Assembly: GCA_002436025.1 (NCBI GenBank)
Contig: DIXM01000002.1
Span: forward strand, 248,001 to 312,000
Length of the DNA stretch: 64,000 nucleotides
DNA from: a candidate division Hyd24-12 bacterium UBA6080
GTDB taxonomy: Bacteria; Fermentibacterota; Fermentibacteria; Fermentibacterales; JCC-6
Direction: 5' to 3'
The notes beneath the pieces were generated by a model. It saw only the letters and a program-made list of their open reading frames with translations, ran no database searches and had not been told where the DNA came from. Below are positions 15,194-23,646 of this stretch, in pieces; within the stretch, counting starts at the first letter, position 1; the number at the start of each line of letters is the position of its first letter. The translations under genes and the position numbers were made by a program.

Positions 15194-16423
15194 TCAGTGC
15201 TTTCCCGCCCGAATGCCTGAAGCTGCCGCCACTGCGGAAGAGAATGCCCACTGGATGTTGTAACCGCCGGTATCGCCGTCCACATCGAGGACTTCCCCCG
15301 CGAAGAAAAGACCCGGGGTGATCCTGGATTCCATGCTCTTCCGGTTGACCTCGTCCCGGGTCACGCCTCCCGCTGTTGCCATTGCGACATTGAAGCCGCC
15401 CTTTTTCGCAACCTTGACGGGAAATGCCGTTACCAGACCGAGTATCTTCATTCGATCGGTCCTTCCGATCTCTCCTCCCTTGCGGGACGGAACGATACCC
15501 GCCTTTTCGAGAACGGTGTCCGCGAGCCGTTCGGGAATGCCAAGGCCTTTCACGATGGTTCTGACCGCCTTCTTTCCCCCGGCCTGAAGGGCGGCGATAA
15601 GGCTGATTTCGACTTCTCCCGCAGGTTTGTCCGTAAGCGCCACCGAAAGCCTGTCACCATCCCTGATGTGCCTGCTGAGGTCCAGTATTCCGGGTCCCGA
15701 AAGCCCAGCTCCGGTGAAGAGAACGTCGCCCCTGGCTGAAATCGTCCTCCCGTCGGCCTTATGAAGGGAGATCGCCGGGTTTTTGACTGATATGCCGGCA
15801 AGCCCTGCGGGAAAAGGTTCCTCCGCCGTTATGTGTGTGAGGGAGGGGGTGATGTCGGTTACGGTATGGCCCAGCGAAACCGCCAGATCGAACCCGTCAC
15901 CTGCTGAGCCGGTGTCGGGGTAGGAGCACCCGCCCGTGGCTATGACCAGGTAATCGGATGAGAACACCGCTGCACCAGTGGTGACGGTGAAACCGCCCTC
16001 CTCCCTTGAAACCGCTTCGACCTGTGAGTCGAACACCATCCTTACGCCCTTCCCGGCACACCGCCCAAGAAGAAGCGCGAGGATGTCGGATGCCCTCATT
16101 CCCGCAGGGAACAGCTTGCCGTCCTCCCGGGCGAAGGTCTTTACGCCGCCGTTCTCGAGAAAGGCGCACAGGTCTTTGTTGGTGAAGGCCAGAAGGGCTG
16201 GTTTGACGAAATTGGCTGCTCCACCGTAGTGCCCGGTGAATTCACTGATCGGACCGGTCCGGCTGAAATTGCACTGCCCCGACCCCGAAAGCAGCAGCTT
16301 TCTGCCGGGACTTCCGTTCTTCTCAAGCAGGAGCACATCATCCCTGTTCGTGCATGCGTTCAGGGCACAGAACAGTCCTGCGGGACCTGCCCCGATGACA
16401 ATGGTCTTGTATCTGGAGAGCAT
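15194..16423 (-). CDS. BaiN/YhiN (HI0933) family flavoprotein
   Basis: About 409 residues. FAD-binding Rossmann motif near the start (TIVIGAGPAGLFCAL), then GSPGRKLLLSGSGQCNFS and ATGGCSYPDTGSAGDG, and a C-terminal GGYNIQWAFSSAVAAA, all hallmarks of the HI0933/YhiN flavoprotein family (one member, BaiN, is implicated in bile-acid reduction). The physiological substrate is generally unknown. I chose the ATG at 16423, 7 nt after the preceding stop, because the FAD motif then starts at residue 6. It is the last gene of a four-gene minus-strand chain headed by a DOMON lipoprotein. Confidence 0.88.
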   Translation of the reverse strand: MLSRYKTIVIGAGPAGLFCALNACTNRDDVLLLEKNGSPGRKLLLSGSGQCNFSRTGPISEFTGHYGGAANFVKPALLAFTNKDLCAFLENGGVKTFAREDGKLFPAGMRASDILALLLGRCAGKGVRMVFDSQVEAVSREEGGFTVTTGAAVFSSDYLVIATGGCSYPDTGSAGDGFDLAVSLGHTVTDITPSLTHITAEEPFPAGLAGISVKNPAISLHKADGRTISARGDVLFTGAGLSGPGILDLSRHIRDGDRLSVALTDKPAGEVEISLIAALQAGGKKAVRTIVKGLGIPERLADTVLEKAGIVPSRKGGEIGRTDRMKILGLVTAFPVKVAKKGGFNVAMATAGGVTRDEVNRKSMESRITPGLFFAGEVLDVDGDTGGYNIQWAFSSAVAAASGIRAGKH

Positions 16424-16430
16424 GAGCGGC

Positions 16431-16832
16431 CTACAGCCTCCATACCTCCTCGCCGGTCTGGACCAGGCCCATCCCGTTTTCCTCCAGGGCTGAGCGCATC
16501 CATTCCAGTGACTTGTCGAAGTTATCAAGCAGGACGGTGCTTCCGTTATCGGAGCTGACCTGCAGCAACCTGCTGTTCCGGGCGTAGGTTCCCCTGGAAA
16601 CGGTTACTGTGCCGAAGGGAAGGCTGACAGGTTTTCCCCTTATCAGAAGCTTTAGAAGGATACCCAACTGGGTGTAGAGCAGCGCCATCTTTCCCAGGTC
16701 GTGAAAGACGAACCTTCTGTTGGTCAGAACGCAACGGCAGTCAACCGGGAACTTTATCTTCCCGCCCTGCAGCGTGTAACGGCGTCTGTCGGCGAAAACC
16801 TGCTCATCGGGGTCGGGCGTGAACTTCGGCAT
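16431..16832 (-). CDS. GRAM/PH-like domain protein, unknown function
   Basis: 133 residues. The pattern DPDEQVFADRRRYTLQGG, then VLTNRRFVFHDLG and later strands with a final helix, resembles bacterial PH-like or GRAM-like small proteins. No signal peptide or clear transmembrane helix; the hydrophobic stretch LLYTQLGILLKLLI may touch the membrane. GGAG lies before the ATG. It sits between the beta-barrel and BaiN-like genes, 14-15 nt after the former's stop. Confidence 0.6.
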   Translation of the reverse strand: MPKFTPDPDEQVFADRRRYTLQGGKIKFPVDCRCVLTNRRFVFHDLGKMALLYTQLGILLKLLIRGKPVSLPFGTVTVSRGTYARNSRLLQVSSDNGSTVLLDNFDKSLEWMRSALEENGMGLVQTGEEVWRL

Positions 16833-16847
16833 GAAACTCCTTTTTTC

Positions 16848-17579
16848 TCAGAACATCCTTCTGATGGTAAAGCCCAGGGCGAGGTCGTTCGTGGCCGCCC
16901 CGTTCAACTGCCCCCGCGGGCCGATGCCGGTACTGTTCCCAAGGATGACGACGAACTGGTGACCCCATGTGGTGCGCCTGACCCCGAAGCAGAACGAGTC
17001 TTCGGGAAGGATCGATTGATCTTCGTCATCCCGGTCGATGACCGGGAAGTATTCTCCGATAAGGGCCGTATTCTCCCCAAGACCAAGGGAAAGACCGAAC
17101 CCGGGGCCGTGCCTTTCGGTCCTGCCGTCATAGGCATAGTTCACCGTGGGGATGATCCGCCCGTTCGCGAAGGGGGCCGAGAACGCGCCAAGCAGCGTCA
17201 GCCCGCCCTCACGGTCCTGGTTGGCCGCAGGTTTCACCGAGGAATACCCCATGGAAAAGGCAGCCTCGAAGCTGTCGACAAAGGTGCTCCAGTACCCGCC
17301 CAGCGTGTATTCCTTCCCGGAGCGCACGTGCCCGGCCCTGATCTCGAGACCGTTCACCGGGAACCATCCCAGTTCTGCACCCACGTTGGCACCGATGTCC
17401 ATTCCGAAGAATGTCTCGATCGGTTCGTCCTTAAGTGCTGCCCCGTAGAACCTGTGGTTCAGCCTGAGTTCCAGGCTTCCCTCACCGGTTGCCGGCGCGG
17501 GGGTCTCGATGTTGAGCATCCCAGGGCCGTAGGCGGCCAAAGGACAGGCGATCGCCAGAAGCATCGCGGCAACTCTCAT
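16848..17579 (-). CDS. Outer-membrane beta-barrel protein, DUF5777-like
   Basis: 243 residues with an N-terminal signal peptide (MRVAAMLLAIACPLAAYG), alternating beta strands throughout and a C-terminal Phe (RRMF), as expected of an outer-membrane barrel. LELRLNHRFYG near the start resembles the DUF5777 family. AGGAGG precedes the ATG. It follows the DOMON lipoprotein gene by 9 nt, so a surface lipoprotein and a barrel are probably made together. No transport function can be assigned. Confidence 0.75.
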   Translation of the reverse strand: MRVAAMLLAIACPLAAYGPGMLNIETPAPATGEGSLELRLNHRFYGAALKDEPIETFFGMDIGANVGAELGWFPVNGLEIRAGHVRSGKEYTLGGYWSTFVDSFEAAFSMGYSSVKPAANQDREGGLTLLGAFSAPFANGRIIPTVNYAYDGRTERHGPGFGLSLGLGENTALIGEYFPVIDRDDEDQSILPEDSFCFGVRRTTWGHQFVVILGNSTGIGPRGQLNGAATNDLALGFTIRRMF

Positions 17580-17588
17580 GAGAACCTC

Positions 17589-18119
17589 CTAAAGGAGTTC
17601 GAGTGAAACTGCACGAACGAACTGGTGCGCGCTTGTGAAATCATCTCCCCCACTTGGACCGTAAGCCAGCAGGATCGCATAGGTTTCCCCCTGGGTGAGA
17701 ACGGCATCGTACAGGTCGCCGGAAGACATGGGGATGGAGAAGTCGATCTCGGTCTTGTTTCCGGTCTCGCCCGCCTCTATGAGCGTGACGTTGCTGTTGC
17801 CTCCCAATACAATGTCGGCCTCGTGGGTCGTGACGCCCGTACCGAAATCGTCACGTATGAACCCCGTTCCGTCTTCGACGTATCCGATGATGAAATTCGC
17901 ATCCTTCATCATCACGGAGGGGTCGAAACCAACCGCAACCCAGCCCGTCGTTGGCGCGGAGAGTTTCACGTGAAGGGTCGCCCCGTCGTTCTCCACCCGC
18001 CACTGAAACACGACATCGTCAGTGGTGTAGTCGTTCCATCCCTCGGTCCCGGAAGGGCCCGTGGTGTCGCCGCAGCTTCCCATAAGAAGCAGGGCTGTAA
18101 TGACAAAAGCTTTTTTCAT
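17589..18119 (-). CDS. DOMON-domain lipoprotein
   Basis: 176 residues. Signal peptide ending in the lipobox LLMGSC, so lipid-anchored after cleavage. The rest is one DOMON domain with TTGWVAVGFDPSVMM and FIIGYV; such domains bind heme b or sugars and often take part in extracytoplasmic redox chains. I chose the ATG at 18119 over one seven codons earlier because GGAGGCGG lies just before it. It is a close paralogue of the divergent secreted protein at 18204, and is the first gene of the minus-strand chain to 15194. Confidence 0.85.
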   Translation of the reverse strand: MKKAFVITALLLMGSCGDTTGPSGTEGWNDYTTDDVVFQWRVENDGATLHVKLSAPTTGWVAVGFDPSVMMKDANFIIGYVEDGTGFIRDDFGTGVTTHEADIVLGGNSNVTLIEAGETGNKTEIDFSIPMSSGDLYDAVLTQGETYAILLAYGPSGGDDFTSAHQFVRAVSLELL

Positions 18120-18203
18120 TCCGCCTCCGCCCTTTTCCATCGTTTTCCTTACTTGACAGTTGTATTATTATACTTGCTGGTGAAAAAGAAAGGAAGGCTG
18201 ACA
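18120..18203. promoter_or_regulatory. AT-rich divergent promoter region between DOMON paralogues
   Basis: The 84-nt gap is the most AT-rich stretch of the locus. It contains TTGACA (18153-18158), and the overlapping words TATACT on the plus strand (18169-18174) and TATAAT on the minus strand (18172-18167). No pair has normal spacing, so the exact promoters are not resolved. Both directions must be driven from here because the flanking gene chains start on each side. Confidence 0.45.
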
Positions 18204-18752
18204 ATGGGTAAGCTGTTGATCATCATGGCCGTCCTCACAGGCACCACATTCGCATGGCAGGAGATCGAGGTTTCGGGATTCCTCCTCAGATGGGAAACCC
18301 GGGCGGGAGACAACCTTGCTGTGGAGCTCACCGGTCCCACGACGGGCTGGGTTGCGGTGGGTTTCGACCCCTCCGTGATGATGCTGGACGCCAACATCAT
18401 CATCGGCTACGTTTCGGGCGGCAACACCTTCATCAGGGACGACTTTGGATGGCAGACCACATCCCACAGGGCCGACACCCTCCTGGGGGGAACCGAAGAC
18501 TTTATCATCGACGGCGGCTCCGAGTCCGGGGGGGAAACCCAGATCAGGTTCACCATCCCGCTTGACTCCGGTGACCAGTACGACAAGCCCCTTGTTCCCG
18601 GCAGCTCCTACCCGATAATACTTGCCAGGGGACCCAACGGCGCAGACGACTTCTCGACCCAGCACCAGTTCATAACCACTGCCACCATCGACATCCTTGC
18701 CTTCTCCCTCCAGGGGTCCACCTGGGGTAGGGCGAAGATGGGTCTTGACTGA
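18204..18752 (+). CDS. Secreted DOMON-domain protein
   Basis: 182 residues with a short signal peptide (MGKLLIIMAVLTGTTFA) and no lipobox Cys. One DOMON domain with TTGWVAVGFDPSVMM, NIIIGYV and FIRDDFGW, strongly similar to the divergent lipoprotein at 17589-18119. The extracytoplasmic ligand (heme or sugar) is not evident. AGGAAGG lies before the ATG. Its stop codon overlaps the start of a flavin reductase gene, the first of four overlapping junctions to 21447. Confidence 0.85.
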   Translation: MGKLLIIMAVLTGTTFAWQEIEVSGFLLRWETRAGDNLAVELTGPTTGWVAVGFDPSVMMLDANIIIGYVSGGNTFIRDDFGWQTTSHRADTLLGGTEDFIIDGGSESGGETQIRFTIPLDSGDQYDKPLVPGSSYPIILARGPNGADDFSTQHQFITTATIDILAFSLQGSTWGRAKMGLD

Positions 18753-19350
18753 GAGCACGACCGACACTCTTCGGATACTCGCCTTTGCGGGCAGCACCAG
18801 AGAGGGATCTTTCAATCGCGCACTGATGGAACAGGCTGCCGGGTTCGCACGCGAGGCCGGCGCTGCTGTCACCCTGGTCGATCTCGACGACTTCCCCATG
18901 CCGATAGTGAACCAGGACCTTGAAACCGCGCACGGCATCCCTGCGACCGCCCTGGCCTTCAAACGGCTTCTTTCAGAGAACGACGGCTTTCTCATCGCGT
19001 CGCCTGAATACAACGGCTTCGTTACACCGCTGCTCAAGAACTGCCTGGATTGGGCTTCCCGTTCGGAAACGCCCGACGAGAAGCCCCTCTCGGCGTTCAG
19101 GGGGAAGACGGCGGCCATCCTGTCGGCATCACCCGGAGGCCTTGGGGGGCTCCGCAGCCTGTCCGTCCTCAGAACGCTTCTGACGAACCTCGGTGTGATC
19201 GTGCTTCCGGGGCAGCATGCGGTCTCCGGGGCGGACGGGGCGTTCGATGATGAAGGAAAACTGAAGGATTCCGGGAACGTCGCATCGGTGAAAAGGGTCG
19301 TCCGGGAACTTGTCAGGGTCACTTCCGCTCTGAGAGCAACGGTCCACTGA
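18745..19350 (+). CDS. NAD(P)H-dependent FMN reductase family protein
   Basis: About 201 residues. LRILAFAGSTREGSFNRAL is the FMN phosphate-binding loop of the flavodoxin-like NADPH:FMN reductase family, followed by SPEYNGFVTPLLKNCLDW and SASPGGLGGLRS, both typical. Such enzymes reduce FMN, quinones or chromate-like acceptors with NAD(P)H in the cytoplasm. TTG at 18745, overlapping the preceding stop by 8 nt, was chosen because the domain then begins at residue 8. It is coupled to the DOMON gene before and an unknown gene after. Confidence 0.87.
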   Translation: MTESTTDTLRILAFAGSTREGSFNRALMEQAAGFAREAGAAVTLVDLDDFPMPIVNQDLETAHGIPATALAFKRLLSENDGFLIASPEYNGFVTPLLKNCLDWASRSETPDEKPLSAFRGKTAAILSASPGGLGGLRSLSVLRTLLTNLGVIVLPGQHAVSGADGAFDDEGKLKDSGNVASVKRVVRELVRVTSALRATVH

Positions 19351-20045
19351 TGCTGCTTCAGGCGCTTCCGCCGGCGCTCCCGCCCGGGAGTTCAGAATCA
19401 TCCGACGCACTCCAGGCCATCGCCCTGCGAGCCGTGCTCCGATCCCCGGAGTGGGGGCAGGTCAAAGAGTACTGGAACCTTCTGAACCGCGTAACAGGGA
19501 AAGGTGGCCAGTTCCAGCCCGCCGGTGACCTGGACATGGCAAAGGCCGACAGCATCATAGCCGATGTTCGCAGGTGCATGGCCGGGCTCAACCCCGACGG
19601 CGGTACGGGGGGCATGTGGAGCGCCCTTGAGATGACGGGTCTTCTCGTTGAGACCCGGGCACTGAGGCTCAGCCGCATCAACCCCGCTTTCATGACAAGG
19701 ATGATGCCCTCATGGTCGACCACCTTCGGTGAAGACCTGCTCTACAGCTTCGACTCAAGGCTCAGGGAGCTCGAGAGGCTCAGGAGCGGGGGTGAACTCA
19801 CCGAAGAGGTCTTCCTGTCTGCGTCGGATACGCTTGGCAGACAGTTCGAAACGTGGGCGCTTCTGCAGTTGGCCGATGACCGGTACGGCTTCGGGCCCCC
19901 CGGTATTCAGGAAAGGCTTCTGGAGGTCGAACTCCTCTACGAAACCGTTGCGGAGGAATTCGGCGAGGAGAGGGTTCTGGCCTTCAGGGAGATGCGCCCA
20001 TACCTCGAGCCCCTTCTCGAAAGTCTTCTTGAGGAGTTTTACTGA
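19350..20045 (+). CDS. Helical protein of unknown function
   Basis: 231 residues, predicted almost wholly helical, with no signal peptide or transmembrane segment. I do not recognise a family. Its ATG shares one base with the stop of the FMN reductase (TGATG). The acidic C terminus (LEPLLESLLEEFY) leads straight into the overlapping radical SAM start. The context suggests a partner of the redox genes on both sides, perhaps a substrate or scaffold. Confidence 0.7.
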   Translation: MLLQALPPALPPGSSESSDALQAIALRAVLRSPEWGQVKEYWNLLNRVTGKGGQFQPAGDLDMAKADSIIADVRRCMAGLNPDGGTGGMWSALEMTGLLVETRALRLSRINPAFMTRMMPSWSTTFGEDLLYSFDSRLRELERLRSGGELTEEVFLSASDTLGRQFETWALLQLADDRYGFGPPGIQERLLEVELLYETVAEEFGEERVLAFREMRPYLEPLLESLLEEFY

Positions 20046-20956
20046 ACGTCTTCTGGTTCGCGTTCGAGGTCACTCCCGTCTGCAACCTTTCCTGCGGCTA
20101 CTGTTACAACTTCTGGCGCGACCCCGGGCAGCAGGTTCCACGGGAGCTTGAGATTACAGAGATCCGGGGGATTCTGCACAGCCTTCGGACCGATGCCCCG
20201 GGATCAGGCGTGACCCTTACGGGAGGCGAACCCCTGCTCAGACCCGATCTTCCCGGGATCGCAGCTGCAGCAGCGGAACAGGGCTTCACAGTGGCCGTCG
20301 CCACCAACGGGACACTTCTGACATCATCCATTGCCCGCGAACTGCGGGATTCGGGAGTAAGGCACTTCGACATCGGCATCGAAACCAGAGTCGCGGACGT
20401 TTCAGAAGGGATAGCAGGTGCCTGTGCGACCGGGGCCAGCGTCACCCTTTCACTTTGCCTCACCTCGAAAAACTCCGGTTCGGCACCGGAAGTGGTGAGG
20501 TTTGCGGCGGCTCTGGGGGCCGATGCCGTGTGTCTGAACAGGTTCGTTCCAACGGGCAGGCCGACCGATGCCGACCACCTGCCCTCGTCAACCGGGATCA
20601 TTGATGCCCTGCGGGATGCCGGAAGGGTGGGCGCGGAGCTCTCCCTGCCTGTCTACGCGGGCATCCCGCTGGAGCCCTGTGTGTTCCCCAATGTCAATGA
20701 ATTTGGTATAATCAACACCGCATGTCACTGTGGAGAGGGAAAGTGGGCCATAGGGCCCGATGGCTGGCTGAGAACCTGTGAGCAGAGCCCTGTTCTTCTC
20801 GGAAGCCTGCTTACAGAAAGGTTTTCTGCACTGAGGGAGTTGACCGTCGTGAAAGGGTTCCGTGAAGCCACACCTTTCCGTAAATGCCATGGTTGTGCCG
20901 ATCTTCCACGTTGCGGCGGAGGGTGCAGGTTTCTTGACGGATCGGAGTGCAGTTGA
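20042..20956 (+). CDS. Radical SAM/SPASM domain protein
   Basis: About 304 residues. The first residues contain the cluster motif CNLSCGYCYNF, followed by TLTGGEPLLR, the SAM-binding GGE motif. The C terminus has a SPASM-like cysteine set (CHCGEGKWAIGPDGWLRTC, then CHGCADLPRCGGGC), which binds auxiliary Fe-S clusters and is found in peptide- and protein-modifying maturases. The frame only opens at 20033, so the start must be close to the CxxxCxxC motif. The only fitting codon is CTG at 20042, overlapping the previous stop (CTGA) with GAGGAG 5 nt before it. No short precursor peptide gene is visible beside it. Confidence 0.85.
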   Translation: MNVFWFAFEVTPVCNLSCGYCYNFWRDPGQQVPRELEITEIRGILHSLRTDAPGSGVTLTGGEPLLRPDLPGIAAAAAEQGFTVAVATNGTLLTSSIARELRDSGVRHFDIGIETRVADVSEGIAGACATGASVTLSLCLTSKNSGSAPEVVRFAAALGADAVCLNRFVPTGRPTDADHLPSSTGIIDALRDAGRVGAELSLPVYAGIPLEPCVFPNVNEFGIINTACHCGEGKWAIGPDGWLRTCEQSPVLLGSLLTERFSALRELTVVKGFREATPFRKCHGCADLPRCGGGCRFLDGSECS

Positions 20957-21447
20957 ACTACTTCGCGTACGGATCGAACATGTCCCTGGCAAGGCTGTCC
21001 GCCAGGATCCCGTCGGTGCGGCGAACCTGTGTGGGCTCTCTCGCCGGTTATAAACTGGTGTTTCACAAGGCCGGTGAAAGCGACGGCTCGGCCAAATGCG
21101 ACGCATTCTTCACGGGCGACCCGTCCCACGAGCTCCTGGGCGTGGTGTACCGGATCGATCCCGACGAGAAACACAGGCTGGACATCATCGAAGGCGTCGG
21201 TTACGGCTACGAGAACCGTTGCGTCAAGATCAGGCTCGGGGACGGCAGCGTCGTTTCGGCCTGGGTTTACTGCGCCACCGTCATCAATCCTTCGCTGCTG
21301 CCTTTCGACTGGTACAGGGAGCATGTGGTGAGGGGAGCCCTTGAAAACGGTCTTCCCGACCATTACGTCTCCCGCATAAGGGCCGTCGAGGCAAAGAGCG
21401 ACCCCGACCGTGAACGGGCCTCACGCGAGCTTTCCATCTACGCCTGA
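20953..21447 (+). CDS. Gamma-glutamylcyclotransferase-like (AIG2/GGCT) protein
   Basis: About 164 residues. MNYFAYGSNM at the start is the family's substrate-binding loop; VYRIDPDEKHRLDIIEGVGYGY contains the catalytic Glu position (DxxE..GYGY context). Members cyclise gamma-glutamyl amines or peptides. TTG at 20953 was chosen over GTG at 20947 because GGAG (20944-20947) is 5 nt away and MNYFAYGSN is the usual N terminus. It overlaps the radical SAM stop (TTGA) and ends the plus-strand chain. Confidence 0.87.
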   Translation: MNYFAYGSNMSLARLSARIPSVRRTCVGSLAGYKLVFHKAGESDGSAKCDAFFTGDPSHELLGVVYRIDPDEKHRLDIIEGVGYGYENRCVKIRLGDGSVVSAWVYCATVINPSLLPFDWYREHVVRGALENGLPDHYVSRIRAVEAKSDPDRERASRELSIYA

Positions 21448-21449
21448 AC

Positions 21450-21477
21450 TTGACAAACCGGCATCCTGTCGTAAGAA
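21450..21477 (+). promoter_or_regulatory. Probable fusA promoter
   Basis: TTGACA at 21450-21455 is followed after 16 nt by TAAGAA (21472-21477), a moderate -10 box. The fusA ATG is 43 nt further on. It starts 3 nt after the stop of the preceding gene, so fusA has its own promoter here instead of being read from rpsL-rpsG. Confidence 0.55.
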
Positions 21478-21519
21478 TGCCTGCCTGTAACCCCCACAGC
21501 CAGGAGACAGGTTCCGCCC

Positions 21520-23574
21520 ATGAGCAGCCCCAGTGCACTTCGCAACATAGGCATCTTCGCCCACATCGATGCGGGCAAGACCACGGTCACGGAGAGGATA
21601 CTTTTCTACACCGGCCGCACTCATCGAATGGGAGACGTTGACCACGGCACCACGGTGATGGACTGGATGCCGCAGGAGCGCGAAAGGGGCATAACCATCG
21701 TTTCCGCAGCCACCACGTGCACCTGGAAGAACACCACCATAAACATCATAGACACACCCGGTCACGTTGACTTCACGGCCGAGGTCGAGCGTTCCCTCAG
21801 GGTCCTCGACGGCGGAGTGGCTGTATTCTGTGCGGTGGGAGGCGTCGAACCCCAGACCGAAACTGTCTGGCGCCAGGCTCTGAAGTACGGGGTCCCGACC
21901 ATTGCTTTCGTGAACAAGATGGACCGCCAGGGAGCAGATTTCCCCAGGGTGCTCCAGATGATGCGGGACATCCTTGGGGCTGTGCCCCTGCCCGTTTTCC
22001 TTCCCATCGGAAGCGGACAGGCCTTCAGGGGCATCGTGGATGTGATACGCAGCCGTGCGCTCTTCTTCGATCCAGAATCACTTGGCGAGACCATACGTGA
22101 AGAGCCGATACCCGAAGAGATGGCCGATTCCGCGGCCCGGGCCCTCGAGGCCGTTCAGGAGGCCGTGGCTGACCTTTGCGAAGATGCCATGGAACGTTAC
22201 TGCACGGGGAATCTCGATCCGTCCCTCATCATCCCGCTCATCAGGAGGGGAACGCTTGAGAAACGGTTCGTTCCGGTCCTCTGCGGCGCCGCCCTCAGGA
22301 ACGTGGGCGTTCAGCGTCTTCTCGACGCCATAGTCGACTGGCTTCCCGCCCCTGAAGAGCTTCCTCCCGTCACAGGCATCAAGTCCGACGGCACCGAAGC
22401 GGAAAGGTCCAGAGGCACTGATTCGCCCTTCACCGCCCTGGTGTTCAAGATACAGACCGACTCCCATCTGGGCAGGCTCGCCTACATGAGGGTGTATTCG
22501 GGAAGCGCGAAGGATGGCCAGGCCGTTCTGAACAACCGTACGGGCCGGAAGGAGAGGATGATGCGCCTGGTCCGCATGCATGCGGACAAGCGTGACCACC
22601 TCGACTTCGTACAGGCCGGAGACATAGCGGCGGCTGGAATGAAGGACGCTGCAACGGGCGACACCCTGACGGCGCCCGAACACCCGATTACCCTTGAATC
22701 CATCGATTTCGCCGAACCGGTCATGCAGATGGCCATCGAGCCCGCGGGCGCCCGTGATGACAAGGCTCTGGAGGACGCCCTTCAGGAGATGACCAGTGAG
22801 GACCCCAGCCTGAGGGTGGGAGTAGACCGCGATACCGGCCAGAACATCATCATGGGCATGGGAGAGCTGCATCTGGAGATCGTGGTGGACAGACTAAAGC
22901 GGGAGAAGAATCTTCAGGTTCACACCGGGAACCCCCAGGTATCCTACCGCGAGGGCGTTCTGCGCCCGGGCAGGGGCGAGGGCAGCTTCGAGAGGCTCAT
23001 CGCGGGCCGTGGCAATTTCGGCCATGCCGTGGTGCAGGTCGAACCCACTGGGGGGGGGATCGAGATAGCAAGCACTGTTTCAGGGCTTCCCTTTTCCTTC
23101 ACCGAGGCCGCCAAAAGCGGGATCAGGGGCAGTGTGGGCGCCGGAGCACTTGCGGGTTTTCCAGTGGATGGCATTCGTATAACGCTGATCCAGGCAAGGC
23201 TTCACGAGACCGATTCGACGGAACTTGGCTATGCCTCGGCCGCTGCAGCCGCCTTCCGGGAAGCACTGAAGGATGGCTCACCGGTGATCCGCGAGCCCAT
23301 AATGATGCTGGATGTGATATCCCCGGTAGACTACCTCGGCGAAGTCCTGGGCGACATCAGCTCCCGCCGTGGACAGGTCGAGGCCATCCACCAGCGCGGG
23401 GAAGCGCGCAACATCCACGCCAGGGTTCCCCTGGCCGAGCTGTTCGGGTATTCCAGCAACATAAGGAGCCTCACCCAGGGCCGCGCAGGGTTCTCCATGC
23501 AGTTTTTGAACTACGAGAACACCCCGCCCAACGTTCAACGCGACCTTCTTCAGAAAATGGGCATCATCACCTGA
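21520..23574 (+). CDS. fusA: Elongation factor G
   Basis: 684 residues. GTPase motifs AHIDAGKTT (G1), DTPGH (G3) and NKMDRQGAD (G4) are present, followed by domains II to V ending in LTQGRAGFSMQF. EF-G drives tRNA translocation; some diderm phyla hold two EF-G types split between translocation and ribosome recycling, and I cannot tell which this is. AGGAG lies before the ATG. It stands alone between accessory genes rather than directly after rpsG, and no tuf follows. Confidence 0.95.
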   Translation: MSSPSALRNIGIFAHIDAGKTTVTERILFYTGRTHRMGDVDHGTTVMDWMPQERERGITIVSAATTCTWKNTTINIIDTPGHVDFTAEVERSLRVLDGGVAVFCAVGGVEPQTETVWRQALKYGVPTIAFVNKMDRQGADFPRVLQMMRDILGAVPLPVFLPIGSGQAFRGIVDVIRSRALFFDPESLGETIREEPIPEEMADSAARALEAVQEAVADLCEDAMERYCTGNLDPSLIIPLIRRGTLEKRFVPVLCGAALRNVGVQRLLDAIVDWLPAPEELPPVTGIKSDGTEAERSRGTDSPFTALVFKIQTDSHLGRLAYMRVYSGSAKDGQAVLNNRTGRKERMMRLVRMHADKRDHLDFVQAGDIAAAGMKDAATGDTLTAPEHPITLESIDFAEPVMQMAIEPAGARDDKALEDALQEMTSEDPSLRVGVDRDTGQNIIMGMGELHLEIVVDRLKREKNLQVHTGNPQVSYREGVLRPGRGEGSFERLIAGRGNFGHAVVQVEPTGGGIEIASTVSGLPFSFTEAAKSGIRGSVGAGALAGFPVDGIRITLIQARLHETDSTELGYASAAAAAFREALKDGSPVIREPIMMLDVISPVDYLGEVLGDISSRRGQVEAIHQRGEARNIHARVPLAELFGYSSNIRSLTQGRAGFSMQFLNYENTPPNVQRDLLQKMGIIT

Positions 23575-23580
23575 ACCGCA

Positions 23581-23646
23581 GCCTGAAAAGCTCAGGCGGT
23601 CGCCGTTCCCGGGATGCTTCCGGGAAGGCAAGTGCAATGCCTTTTT
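23581..23646 (+). terminator. Terminator region after fusA
   Basis: Three hairpins follow the stop: GCCTGA/TCAGGC (23581-23597), a CCCGG/CCGGG stem centred near 23613, and AAGGCA (23625-23630) with TGCCTT (23638-23643), followed by a further TTT. The last is a Rho-independent type terminator. Confidence 0.6.

Noticed and set aside
18153..18174. TTGACA paired with TATACT as a promoter of the secreted DOMON gene
   Set aside because: The spacing is only 10 nt, far from the required 16-18, so the pair is not accepted as a promoter; only the region is annotated.
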